Of a DNA stretch of 64,000 nucleotides, positions 35,301 to 43,103 are shown one piece after another; the first letter of the stretch is position 1; every line of letters begins with the position of its first letter. The notes beneath the pieces were generated by a model, which was not told the origin of the DNA, did not search any database, and saw nothing but the letters and a program-made list of their open reading frames with translations. The DNA is from Trichomonas vaginalis G3. Lineage: Eukaryota; Parabasalia; Trichomonadida; Trichomonadidae. The DNA is taken from assembly GCF_026262505.1 (NCBI RefSeq), contig NC_067203.1, forward strand, positions 558,001 to 622,000, given 5' to 3'. The position numbers were made by a program, and so were the translations under genes.

Positions 35301-35812
35301 ACCAGGATACCGACAGTATGCACTTATATAATGAAGACATACCAAAGCTTGCAGCAGAGTTTAAGAAGAGATATGGTCGCGAACTTATAGGAAAGAACCT
35401 TGGTCAATTTCATAGCGACTTTGCAGAAATAACACCTGGAAAACAAAGTTTAGCTTATAAAAGTATTTTCTGTGGAAAGAAGACCTACATAGACTTACTC
35501 ACTAACGATTTAAATGAAGTTGCATTTCACTGCAGAATGAAAGGCGTGAAGCAAGATGTTATTGCTTTAACCGCTAATGAAATGTTTCCTGAAGCTATAC
35601 AATGCTATTACAATGAAGATAAGAACATTCACATACCTGTTGGAACATATGACAAAGACTCTGAGTTCAGTTTAATGAAACTTTACAAAGCACTTTATGA
35701 TGGTCAAGAGATTGCATTCGACTTATGTAAGTCATGTCAACCTTGCTTTGCTGAAAAGTTCAACTTTTCAATAACGACTAAAACAAGCTTTATTCGTAAG
35801 TTGAAGTTCTGA
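32306..35812 (+). CDS. POLB: Protein-primed DNA polymerase B, element B, intact
   Basis: 1168 aa from ATG 32306. N-terminal ~270 residues are charged. A Cys/His domain follows with TEDNCFVYAC (C277) and LLVEDHYMLNE (H357), reminiscent of OTU-type cysteine proteases. The exonuclease comes next: exo I FADFECST (D484, E486), exo II FHNLSYDINF (~533-542), exo III YCKQDVRIL (~660). Polymerase motifs: A DFDTVSLYPS (D749, D751), B KLILNSIYGK (~904), C YQDTDSMH (D1001, D1003). This is the Polinton/adenovirus/phi29-type protein-primed polymerase at full length with all catalytic acids. It replicates the element from its ends in family members. Hairpin repeats follow the stop. Confidence 0.92.
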   Translation: MFDITNANVGETRKRDDTLKQQRREMFKSAIEQVRKANDVIRSIDDKPKEGERWLKKDEENRKRNVKSGNRLIDFNIEALDEPNRDYLHKHFGKVFMRLLEKIKINSQQRWMVCYKLGGKYECSTLNLNNIGTLLHQLLKENFISEIEANAAGIVEMHYDFFLTNIKNLTEIKMYDLTEYEGLTMSDVKKGKPKKRPYRDESTLTNDQKAILEALKQTGNPALIESFWKDNGEKKFYKKRSGQFWKYLCTLPINLERYQIFNELNKRTATLMTEDNCFVYACIQAGVNEETIDHMREVIRVRDFPQSKVQEISDSTGIAFNVTIGYFNDSRHNEIKRYIPKECETVRTIDLLLVEDHYMLNERLPMTTYFIRNYIEILKECGGMNIEKQMKIYTKREDKYVVRYDRTTPLWDVMKTLWECKYFEPISYGELFTYTTDLYKQNLAPFKDLTYAPKYCVQLKKKAESKEVNKAKCKFIPEHVFFADFECSTDGFHKAFNICYDSEDGSVSESIWGQNCATEFLERLPDKSLIYFHNLSYDINFILRHMTEVKGTPIIKGSRTMQITGLYKGRAIIIKDSYSVINKKLKLFPAMFNLQTGPKEVFPYNYYSSVLLANDNRTGVISEACKFIHDADTFMKNIDSIKGCRIDENHFDLEKYSTFYCKQDVRILREGFVKFRNDLLKEFDLNVYDYVSICSIANKLFENRVYFPNGNLYDLSNKPREFISRCIQGGRCMLSDNMKQKSKKKLIADFDTVSLYPSAIARLYTLEGIPKVLKEEMLSTEYLMRHLFDDDQKEPIGEKFMSGFFVLIKITEIGIPRHFHLIVCDPELNPELNVPRSSNTCCLMYVDHITLQDLIKYQCVKCEVLQGYYYDGNRDMRIRDEVKKLFELRLKYKKEGNPLQEIIKLILNSIYGKTILSPIESKITIVNDKDAIRYAIRNYNHIVKFEGLDGSDKTIFKLTKSICRHFNFCPLGVNILSMSKRIMNEVFCTAEDMGLQIFYQDTDSMHLYNEDIPKLAAEFKKRYGRELIGKNLGQFHSDFAEITPGKQSLAYKSIFCGKKTYIDLLTNDLNEVAFHCRMKGVKQDVIALTANEMFPEAIQCYYNEDKNIHIPVGTYDKDSEFSLMKLYKALYDGQEIAFDLCKSCQPCFAEKFNFSITTKTSFIRKLKF

Positions 35813-35818
35813 GGTCAT

Positions 35819-35905
35819 GGGCTTCGCCCTTGCCGCTAGCGGCTTATTTTTGTCAGCAATGAGGTCATGAATGAGGTCATAGGCTTCGCCCTTGCCGCTA
35901 GCGGC
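35819..35905. repeat. Two tandem copies of an inverted triloop double hairpin
   Basis: Copy 1: GGGC-TTC-GCCC (35819-35829), TT, GCCGC-TA-GCGGC (35832-35843). Copy 2 at 35882-35905 with a G-to-A change in the first stem. Both are flanked by GAGGTCAT and TTATTTTTGTCAGCAAT, i.e. a ~62-bp tandem duplication. They are the reverse complement of the copy at 27409-27433. Confidence 0.85.
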
Positions 35906-35959
35906 TTATTTTTGTCAGCAATGAGGTCATTCGTGATAAAAATAAAGCTAGCGTAGATT

Positions 35960-36813
35960 TTACAATACTGCGATGGTAGAGTTTAAGAGTTGTGCTTCAA
36001 TGTAGAGACAGTCCTTCCCATCTGGAGGCAAGAACACTGGACATTTATGGTCATGAGTGGAGAACATGTCTATCCAAAACTCACGATTGAAGCCAGTTAA
36101 TTTATAGTATTTAGGGTTAGGAAGTGGTGAAGTTCTTGTATGACCAATGAACTCATTTTCAACGCCTTTGGCTATATTAGAGTAAAGTATTGCTTGCTTT
36201 CTATCCCAAATGCCAGGTGTTACAATCTTTGAAAATTCATTTTTCCTCGGAAGCATTGCATCATAATTGAAAACATTCTTAAAATCATCACTTGGTTCAG
36301 AGATTTGAAATCTTATACGTAATGGATTTTTTTCTTTTTAGCGACTTCATTGAATGGTGAGAATACAATGAATTGACAGTCATGAGTTCCATCTTCATTT
36401 TCATTAAATTCATAATGAAAGTCTATAAGTTGTGGCTGACTACCTTCCTTCAGTTGTGCAAGAAACTCACGTAAAGGCTGTAAAGTTTGTACTTCAATGT
36501 TGAACTTTTTCTCGAACATCTCATTAAATGAAATCATACATTGCAACAATGTTGTATCGTCTTTAAAGTATTTGTATATGTGAATGTTTTGGGCGCTTAA
36601 AGACTGTTCGTCATTTTCTATCTCGACTTGAAGTATAAAGTCAACCTTTCTGAAAGCACGTGTTATATACATAGATGTTATGCCAATGTACTTCTCTTCA
36701 TTTATGTTCACAATCCAGTCTGTTGGAAACTTAAACGTTACTCTGTTCCCCTTTATTTTGACGTCAGGGTTTTCACTACTGAACGCAACAGATAAAGGTA
36801 TTTGTCTATACAT
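35960..36813 (-). pseudogene. Paralog of the 19169-20050 protein, one homopolymer frameshift
   Basis: ATG 36813 (MYRQIPLSVAFSSENPDVKI) reads to FNEVAKKKKIHYV, stop at 36313. Slipping one base in the A-run (about 36327-36332) gives NPLRIRFQISEPSDDFKNVF and joins the frame ending LLNSTIAVL at 35960. Intact length ~284 aa, matching the 293-aa paralog; shared motifs FKFPTDWI / YEYPRHWV and LPPDGKD / LPKDGKD. The single-A difference could be a sequencing error. Probable structural role inferred only from composition. Confidence 0.6.
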
Positions 36814-36837
36814 TTAGTTTGGATAAAAATAAACCAT

Positions 36838-37110
36838 TTACTCTTTCTTTGCTTCAGCTTCCTTTGCTTTTTGTTCTTCCTTTGCTTTTGCTTCTTCTCT
36901 AGCTTTTTTCGCCAGCAAACGTGGGTTCTTCTGTCTTCCAGCAGCTAATGCAGCTAGTTGTTTTTCACTAAGTTTTCTCTTTGGTCTCTCTGGCTTTTGT
37001 TCTTGTTTTTGTTCCTTCAGTTCGGATAAAATTTGCTCACGAATTTCTTTCTTCAATGCTTCAACATCTATGACCCCTTGGGTCTTGTCCATATGACTTG
37101 TCTGAGTCAT
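36838..37110 (-). CDS. Lys/Glu/Ala-rich coiled-coil protein
   Basis: 90 aa from ATG 37110 (MTQTSHMDKTQGVIDVEALK). Helical throughout with an EQKPERPKRKLSEKQLAALA middle and a Lys/Glu/Ala tail (KAKEEQKAKEAEAKKE). No family; highly basic and helical, could bind DNA. The ATG lies 45 bp from the divergent ATG at 37156. Confidence 0.5.
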   Translation of the reverse strand: MTQTSHMDKTQGVIDVEALKKEIREQILSELKEQKQEQKPERPKRKLSEKQLAALAAGRQKNPRLLAKKAREEAKAKEEQKAKEAEAKKE

Positions 37111-37155
37111 TTGACTGTAGATAAAAAACTAAATTAAAACTTTAACCGATGTAAA

Positions 37156-37590
37156 ATGAGCTTGTCAAAATCAGAACGAGAGTCTATTATATTAAATGAC
37201 GCCAGAGGAATACAACATCCTTTCTATTACGTAAGTCAGAGTAAAGATGGTAAAATATACGTAAGAAAAAGAAAGGTTCCATTAGCGAATACAGAGAGCG
37301 ACAACATTAAGGTGCATGGCAAGGGTGAAGTCCACGAAGCCCATATAAAACCTTCTGTTCAAACTGAAAAGTCAATAGAACAAGAAGAAAAGAAGCCAGA
37401 TGTTCTTTCAATAACGAACCAAGAGCTTATTGCAAAGTTCGTGAATTTCATTGAAAAGCAAACCGAGTCAAAGAACCCTGACCCGCCAGTGAAAGAAGTT
37501 GAGACAAAAGAGAATGTACAGTTCATTGAAAATGTCAAGAAACAACTTCCACCACGAATGCCAAGAAGAAGAGTGAGAATAATGAAGTAA
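37156..37590 (+). CDS. Hypothetical protein with short FYxxxxxDGKxxxRK domain
   Basis: 144 aa from ATG 37156 (MSLSKSERESIILNDARGIQ). Residues ~20-45 (HPFYYVSQSKDGKIYVRKRK) resemble GFYVHTMKDGRVQFRKIKQP in the 39741 protein. The rest is Glu/Lys-rich, ending PPRMPRRRVRIMK. A degraded hairpin-like stretch (37312-37342) is in frame (VHGKGEVHEAH). Function unknown. Confidence 0.5.
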   Translation: MSLSKSERESIILNDARGIQHPFYYVSQSKDGKIYVRKRKVPLANTESDNIKVHGKGEVHEAHIKPSVQTEKSIEQEEKKPDVLSITNQELIAKFVNFIEKQTESKNPDPPVKEVETKENVQFIENVKKQLPPRMPRRRVRIMK

Positions 37591-37617
37591 ATAGATATTT
37601 TTATCTGAAGTAAATAC

Positions 37618-39191
37618 ATGCAGAACGAACAGCTAAACGAATTTACTCCAGCAGAGCATATTCATCAGATTCGCTCATATTTCGATATCATAGACAATGC
37701 AGTTCAAATTGGTGACACTAATAGAAAATATTCTGACGCAAAGATTCCATCACAACCTGGAACTGCTAAAGATAACACATGGGTAACATTCAATCTCTCA
37801 CCTCCTGGTGAAAATATGTTGGACCTTTACAATACATTCATTACGTATAAAATGGAAGGTCAATTTATTGTAGATAAAGAAATTGGTTCAGGTTCCAATA
37901 AAACAAACCCACCAGGATTTTGGATTGGTTTCGATGACGCTTTCTATGCAGTTGCTGGATATCAAATCCTTGCAAATGGTCGTATCGTATATTCTCAAGA
38001 CAACGCAAGAGAAGAAGCATATATAACTTCAAACTCACAAACTACCGAACAAATAAAGAAAGTAGATGTTTTTTCAAAGACTCGACATGAAGATGTATGG
38101 AGTCATTCTGGAACATGCAGAACAGGACAAATTGTTAGTGGTCCAATTACAGCAGGAAAATCATTTGATTTTAAGCTTCGTTTAAGAATTCCTGTTAGAA
38201 GATTCCTTCCATTAGAAGCTATTCGATTTATTCCAGCTTTTGCAGGAAACATTCAGCTTAAAGTAAAGTTCAGTAGCGACGCCTTACAATGCACATCTAT
38301 ATCTGTAAATGATATCATTGCTTTCAATCCAACTCTTAAAGTTGCATTTGCTTCAGATTCAAATCCACCGACAAATAAATTTGTTCCATGGAATGAACCA
38401 TTCACTATGATAACGAAGGCAGTAGAAGCTAGTGGAACAGTTACTATTACAACTGTAAACCAGCAACTATTTCGAACAAAGATGGATTTTAATGAATGTT
38501 TCATTCATCCAAAGTCATTCTCTTTAGACCCTAACATTTATACAGAACTTGTAGAACATTATACAAACGAGGCTTTAGTTTTCCTGTTAAAGTTATGGAT
38601 TGGATTCCTATGGATGGTTCATTCTCAAAGAATACAGATAGTTCAAGTGCAACATTTACAGCAGCTTATACGCCTATTAATGTTAAAAGTATTTGGGCAC
38701 TATTTAGAAAGAAAGACAACTATTATGTTAATTTTGAGAACCCTAAGTTTAAATATCTTCAGCTTTCCATGGGAGCTTATGGAAATATGCCTGCAGAACC
38801 TGAAAAATCATATGGACCTGTATTTTATGAAATGGTTGCGAACGCTTGCAATACAAACAATGATATGATAGGATTTAATGAAGATGTTATGAGGTCATTG
38901 GTGGATGATGGTAGTGTGGAACATAAATGGGATAGCTATGACAACACACATTTCTTATGTGGTTTTCCAACAGAAGTGGACTTTTGCTTCCAGCAAGGTC
39001 AAACATCTACTGCTCCAATAACATACAAATTGTCTGTTAAAGGACCTATTGAACTAGCAACTGAAAACGTACCAAAGCCACTTATTGGATTTATGAGGGA
39101 TTGTTGCTTTGCAATACAAGTAAGACAGTCAGGCATACCAATAATAAGACTTGACGACTATAACTTAGCCACGGACGACAGTGAGGAATAA
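37618..39191 (+). pseudogene. MCP: Major capsid protein of element B, one frameshift
   Basis: ATG 37618 (MQNEQLNEFTPAEHIHQIRS) follows TTTTTATCTGAAGTAAATAC. The first frame is good to about 38575 (SFSLDPNIYTELVEHYTNEA). Another frame then carries VKVMDWIPMDGSFSKNTDSS through to DDYNLATDDSEE, stop 39191. Intact length ~523 aa. FDFKLRLRIPVRRFLPLEAI matches the hinge of the A MCP (TKVKLKLRVPLSSFLIFRFL), and the layout is the same. One indel in GTTTTCC context prevents expression as written. Double jelly-roll assignment as for the A copy. Confidence 0.72.
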
Positions 39192-39221
39192 AGGATGAAC
39201 GTTTATTTTTAAAGCTTATAA

Positions 39222-39692
39222 ATGAGTTCTTCATCAAGCTCTCGTGAACCTTCACCATCTATAAAACAAACTTTACCAAACGATTATGGAGCACCTATTG
39301 AATATTTCTTACGAGCTGCACAATGGCAAAGAGCAGTCTCACCAAGGTTAGGTGTTCCACCAGCTCCTGTCAAAAATAGCATTTGGTCAAGTCCTTATAT
39401 AAAATATGGTCTCCCACTAGGTTTGCTAGCTACAGCAGGAGCAGTAATGATGTTGAAAAGAAATAAAGCAAATGTTGTAAATAATACTGAAGTAGCTGAA
39501 TTTGAACAAACTCCGACACCATCGCCAAAACCAACGTCAAAACCAACGCCTTCACAAACAACACCTTCAATGACTCCTGAACCTATGGAAGTACAAACTC
39601 CTGTTCAAAAGTCAACTCCTAAACCGACTCCAACATTTAAACCAGAACCTACTCCTCAAATAAATCGTAAAACTCCTGCGTTTCCTTACTGA
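39222..39692 (+). CDS. Membrane protein with Pro/Thr-rich tail
   Basis: 156 aa from ATG 39222 (MSSSSSSREPSPSIKQTLPN). One membrane helix at about residues 64-84 (YIKYGLPLGLLATAGAVMML), then a Pro/Thr/Ser-rich C-terminal half (TPTPSPKPTSKPTPSQTTPS). N-terminal segment APIEYFLRAAQWQRAVSPRL. It could be a virion membrane or surface protein, by analogy only. TTTATTTTTAAAGCTTATAA precedes the ATG. Confidence 0.55.
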   Translation: MSSSSSSREPSPSIKQTLPNDYGAPIEYFLRAAQWQRAVSPRLGVPPAPVKNSIWSSPYIKYGLPLGLLATAGAVMMLKRNKANVVNNTEVAEFEQTPTPSPKPTSKPTPSQTTPSMTPEPMEVQTPVQKSTPKPTPTFKPEPTPQINRKTPAFPY

Positions 39693-39740
39693 AAAAATAA
39701 TGTTAGTTTTATTTTATTTGAACATTTTATTTAGAGTAAA

Positions 39741-39977
39741 ATGACGACTAAAGTCACTGAAGCAATGAAACAAAAATTTTTGGTAGAATACATTAAATCA
39801 GGAGCGGTTCCAGAAGGTTTTTACGTTCATACTATGAAGGATGGTAGAGTTCAGTTTAGAAAGATAAAGCAACCATTAGATAGAGAAGGTATATTAAGGA
39901 AGATTAAACTTCATGAGGACAACATTGCTGAACTTAGGAAGAAGTTAGAAGAGTTGGAGAAAGGAAGAGAGTTATAA
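39741..39977 (+). CDS. Small protein next to the right TIR
   Basis: 78 aa from ATG 39741 (MTTKVTEAMKQKFLVEYIKS). It contains the (K)DGRVQFRK stretch shared with 37156-37590, then a short coiled coil (LHEDNIAELRKKLEELEKGR). Its last codons lie inside the right 689-bp inverted repeat (from 39961), so its 3' end was replaced by, or fused to, the repeat. Upstream AATGTTAGTTTTATTTTATT resembles the shared leader. Confidence 0.5.
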   Translation: MTTKVTEAMKQKFLVEYIKSGAVPEGFYVHTMKDGRVQFRKIKQPLDREGILRKIKLHEDNIAELRKKLEELEKGREL

Positions 39978-39992
39978 AGCAATGAATTCATG

Positions 39993-40040
39993 AGGTGAAA
40001 AAAGAGGTGAAAAAAGAGGTGAGATTTCACCACTTCACCT
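39993..40040. repeat. GGTGA palindrome, copy 2 (in right TIR)
   Basis: Mirror copy of 18373-18420 inside the inverted repeat. Confidence 0.7.
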
Positions 40041-40141
40041 AAATTTATTTTTGCGCTATGTTTTCATACGTGTGAGGGTGGTGATATCATTAATTTTTAA
40101 GTTTATTTTTATATTTACTGAAAATTTTTATTTGGATGTAA

Positions 40142-40468
40142 ATGACGAAAACTATTGAGATAACAAACTACAACGGTCATGAGTTCAAGAATTTGTTCTT
40201 CGTTCCTCGTGAAAATACATTCTATCAGATACGAGGGAGAAAGGGTAAAGTTAGTTTGAGCGTTTATGAAGGAATGAAGAATGGAAAGTTTATACAAGCA
40301 TACGATACAAACGGTAAACGTGTTTCATTAGCTTTGTCAAAACTTACTAACATTTATTTTGACAGTGACTTTGACTCTGACGATTGGAGCGACAGCAGCG
40401 ATACTGAAGAATATGAACTATTGTGTGAAGCACAGCAATGGGAAGAGTTGCAATACTTTTGTAAGTGA
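40142..40468 (+). CDS. TIR-encoded acidic protein, right copy
   Basis: 108 aa, identical to the left copy at 17945-18271 (MTKTIEITNYNGHEFKNLFF ... acidic tail). It is transcribed toward the element end, away from the interior, as in the left TIR. See the left copy for domain description. Confidence 0.65.
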   Translation: MTKTIEITNYNGHEFKNLFFVPRENTFYQIRGRKGKVSLSVYEGMKNGKFIQAYDTNGKRVSLALSKLTNIYFDSDFDSDDWSDSSDTEEYELLCEAQQWEELQYFCK

Positions 40469-40648
40469 GAACGTTTATTTTTACAGTAGTAAGGTGAAGT
40501 GGTTGGCGGCTTTATAAATATTTAAGGTTAAGTTGGTGTTTGTGTTTGTGTTGTAAAATATACGTTAACGGTTTTGTAAAGTGTCAAATTCACAAGTATT
40601 GCGTACGGAGGAACGCAGTGCCTCCGTACACGAGACTTGTATACTAAC

Positions 40649-40743
40649 TACTGATATATAATCAGTACCTCATAGCCTACAATTCCCCTTATTAGACTTC
40701 CAAACTTTGAGTTAATGTCTTGACATTAACTCAAAGTTTGGAA
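40649..40743. repeat. Palindromes at the right end of element B
   Basis: TACTGAT-ATATA-ATCAGTA (40649-40667) runs into the shared module CCTCATAGCCTACAATTCCC. Then comes a palindrome with perfect 22-bp arms 40698-40719 and 40722-40743 (left arm begins TTCCAAACTTTGAGTTAATG) and a 2-bp loop. The left end of B has a different palindrome in the same relative place. Confidence 0.85.
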
Positions 40744-40978
40744 AACTTCTCGTAAGAATCAATCGTCAAAAACCTCGATTGCAGTTATATTCATTGTGTT
40801 AAAAAACATTAAAAATTATTAAAGATTTGTATAATATGATTAAAAATGGGAAATAATATGAGGCAATATAAAGGAATATGAATATTAAATAAATATATCT
40901 AAATAGAAAGAATCAGAAAAATCAAATTATTGGCGCCAAAAAATGTCACTTTTTTTGTGAGCCATTTCGGTATGAGAT
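40744..40978. other. AT-rich right terminus of element B
   Basis: Gene-free. It ends with TTGGCGCCAA (40930-40939), AATGTCACTTTTTTTGTGAG and the terminal repeat reaching 40978. Confidence 0.5.
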
Positions 40979-40996
40979 ACATCTGTTATTTGATTT
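40979..40996. repeat. 18-bp direct repeat flanking element B, right copy
   Basis: ACATCTGTTATTTGATTT, exact match to 17416-17433. Confidence 0.85.
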
Positions 40997-41274
40997 TTGA
41001 GTGAACTCAAATTCATTTGACTTTGAGGGTTATAAGCTGTTCCGTCTGCAGCTCCACCATAGCCTGCCATTTTCGCTAAAAGTGCCGCTCTTAAACCTCC
41101 ACTCTGTGCACCAATAACTCGGTTTAAAAGCATAGGGTTGCTTGACATTTGTTGCAACATAGTGGGGTCATTCATCATTTGTTGTTGCAACTGTTGTTGT
41201 GGTGTCAGTTTTACTATTGGATGTTTCAATGCTCCCTTCCTCTTACGTATATTCTTACGTAGCTTACGTGGCAT
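40979..41274 (-). pseudogene. Giant coiled-coil gene of element A, 5' part (split by element B)
   Basis: ATG 41274 (MPRKLRKNIRKRKGALKHPI) gives a basic start, a Gln/Met-rich segment (TPQQQLQQQMMNDPTMLQQM), then GGLRAALLAKMAGYGGAADG and SSLKNQITDV at the 18-bp repeat. Reading then runs into the element B end (HTEMAHKKSDIFWRQ, stop 40927). The native continuation is at 17433 (KKSNIDIQKQ). The frame matches exactly across the excised element, so the insertion is clean. Confidence 0.75.
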
Positions 41275-41743
41275 TTTAAGTGAAGTTAAAAAGCGGTTTT
41301 TGACAGATGTTTATATGACACTTTTTGTTCAGCACAAAAAACTACTCGGTCAAAGTGTTGTCAGTTTTGTAAAATAACCGTCCTATCTCATTCTATAAGG
41401 GGGAAAAGGCTTCTCAAAGTATACTTCCTTGGAACGCCTGTAACTTTTCCTGTAGCGACGATAGACCTTACTTGTCCGGACAAAGTTATACTATTTTGAG
41501 TGCTCTACAAAAAAGTCAACGGCGACGACTCTCAAAAACCGTTGTGTAAAAAGTTTTACCGTTGGACAAAAAAGTATATATAGAAAACAAAAAACGTTTA
41601 TAGTTCATTCAATATTTGAGATGAAACGGTTTGCCAACGGTAACTATTAAATAAAATAAAAAAATAGAGGGGTCTCCGTTGACGAAAACGGTTTATTTTA
41701 AACTTTTCTATGAGTGGTCCGAAAAAAAAGTTCATTTTTCATA
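41275..41743. promoter_or_regulatory. Intergenic region with CAACGG/CCGTTG motif cluster
   Basis: No gene supported. CAACGG or CCGTTG occurs at 41517, 41539, 41559, 41635 and 41676, with partial AACGG at 41625 and 41687. YAACNG is the core recognised by Myb-type factors, which regulate several T. vaginalis genes. The cluster lies 50-230 bp upstream of ATG 41744, and TTCATTTTTCATA sits just before that ATG. The right end of element A should lie in or near this region but was not identified. Confidence 0.4.
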
Positions 41744-42643
41744 ATGGAAGGAAGAACAAGTGTCGCAAACAATTCGTCGACTACCTCTGCAGTTAAAGTT
41801 CCTACAACTTATGTCTCACCATTCTCAAAACCCTTACGACCTCCTATAATACCAAAGCAACCTCCTCATACAATTCAAGACAAATTGTCCAACAATTTGA
41901 GTTCTTCTTCTTCTCAAAACACAACAGAAACATCTGAAACAGTTGTCCAAACAGCACCAGAACAAGTTTCACATAGTTCTACAATTCAAGACAAATTGTC
42001 CAACAATTTGAGTTCTTCGTCTTCTCAAAACACAACAGAAACATCTGAAACAGATGTACAGCCAATAGAACAAGATATAGTCTCTCAAATTACAAGTATG
42101 TTAACAAGAGCACAATTTCAAGATTTAATTTCTCTTGAACAATATTCGAGTAACGAAACACAAAGCGACGACTGTAACCTCTCGCTACCCGAATCCATTC
42201 AAAGAAAATACGCCATGAAAAGACTGAAATTGTTGTATAAACTTCTTAACAATTGGGGGGTCGAAGACAACTCAGATTATAGTGAAATGTTTAACAAAGT
42301 CATAGAATCTGTTAAACCAATTGAAAACGACATAAAAAATCCCGGTGTTCTTGTAGACCTTTTCGCCTCAAAATTACCAGTTACAACTAATCTAATAGCA
42401 ATACAAGCTATAGAGCAATTTATTTTATGTTTTCCCAAGCAATATAGACAACACCTAAGGGAAACAAGAATAGGAAAATTTCAATTGGTGTATCCTACAA
42501 CATACAACTATTACGAAGAAGCAAATGAATATGGAGAACTCTCATTCCATTTCACACTTTCAGTTCCTGAGGGAGAAGAAAAAGCAATCTATCATGTACA
42601 ATCTCTTGCAGGATGTGAAGGAAAACCTCACATAATAACTACT
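41744..42643 (+). pseudogene. Ser/Thr-rich protein with acidic tail, 5' part (split by a 2.8-kb element)
   Basis: ATG 41744 (MEGRTSVANNSSTTSAVKVP) opens 300 codons up to the target duplication ACTACT. A 37-codon repeat occurs twice (IQDKLSNNLSSSSSQNTTET units at 41870 and 41981). The following part is globular (AMKRLKLLYKLLNNWGVEDN, YGELSFHFTLSVPEGEEKAI). Reading past 42643 enters the inserted element and ends at 42832. The native 3' part is at 45462-45764. The intact protein would be about 398 aa. No family recognised. It could belong to element A or to the host; the promoter (TTCATTTTTCATA) is like that of the genes at 5158 and 5775. Confidence 0.7.
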
Positions 42644-43103
42644 ATCATAAGACGAAATGGTGGAAGTGAACTCAAAATAAGAGTAATTAGGTTATTTTGC
42701 CGACCAAATATATTTACAAGGCAAAATATCATATTACATGTCAACCTATTATCAGTATGTTTTGATAAAAAAATTTTATCAAATATCATATTAAAATTAA
42801 CATCTATATCTATATCAATATCTACACTATAAATTTTTTTATTCAATATCATAGATTTCAAAAATTTATTTCAATTTTAAATTAATTTATGGTTTTCATC
42901 AAAATTGTTTTTTATTAAAAAGCATGTTTCACAATTTTTACAGTTTCTTTCAAAAGTTATAAAAAGAGAGTCAATAAGAAATTTCAACGCTTCAAGAAGG
43001 AATCAAAGAAATCGACGAAGTTCCAGAATTTTATTCAACAATTCTTAATCAATTAACAAAAACTATACCGAAACTTATCTTACCATCCAAATCAAATCAC
43101 ATT

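Larger units (their letters stand above)
39961..40649. repeat. Right 689-bp inverted repeat of element B
   Basis: Reverse complement of 17764-18452, same length. It contains the right copy of the 108-codon gene and a GGTGA palindrome (39993-40040). Confidence 0.9.
17434..40978. mobile_element. Element B: 23.5-kb Maverick/Polinton nested in element A
   Basis: It is bounded by 18-bp direct repeats. Its outer ends are inverted repeats sharing TACCGAAATGGCTCACAAAA (17440 onward and the complement ending at 40972), preceded by six bases that differ only by transitions (GTTTCG and ATCTCA). Inside are ~300 bp of AT-rich, palindrome-bearing sequence at each end, then exact-length 689-bp inverted repeats (17764-18452 and 39961-40649). 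It carries integrase, PolB, ATPase, MCP, mCP, a fibre protein, two KilA-N genes and about a dozen small genes. An 18-bp duplication is longer than the 5-6 bp usual for Mavericks. Confidence 0.88.

Noticed and set aside
20230-38600. Introns as an explanation for frame changes in capsid and ATPase genes
   Set aside because: Frame changes occur within a few bases with no missing protein segment and no splice motifs; single-base indels explain them better.
41744-42832. A complete 363-aa gene ending at 42832
   Set aside because: The last ~63 codons are inside the 2.8-kb element (low-complexity ISISISTL end); the true 3' part is beyond the element.
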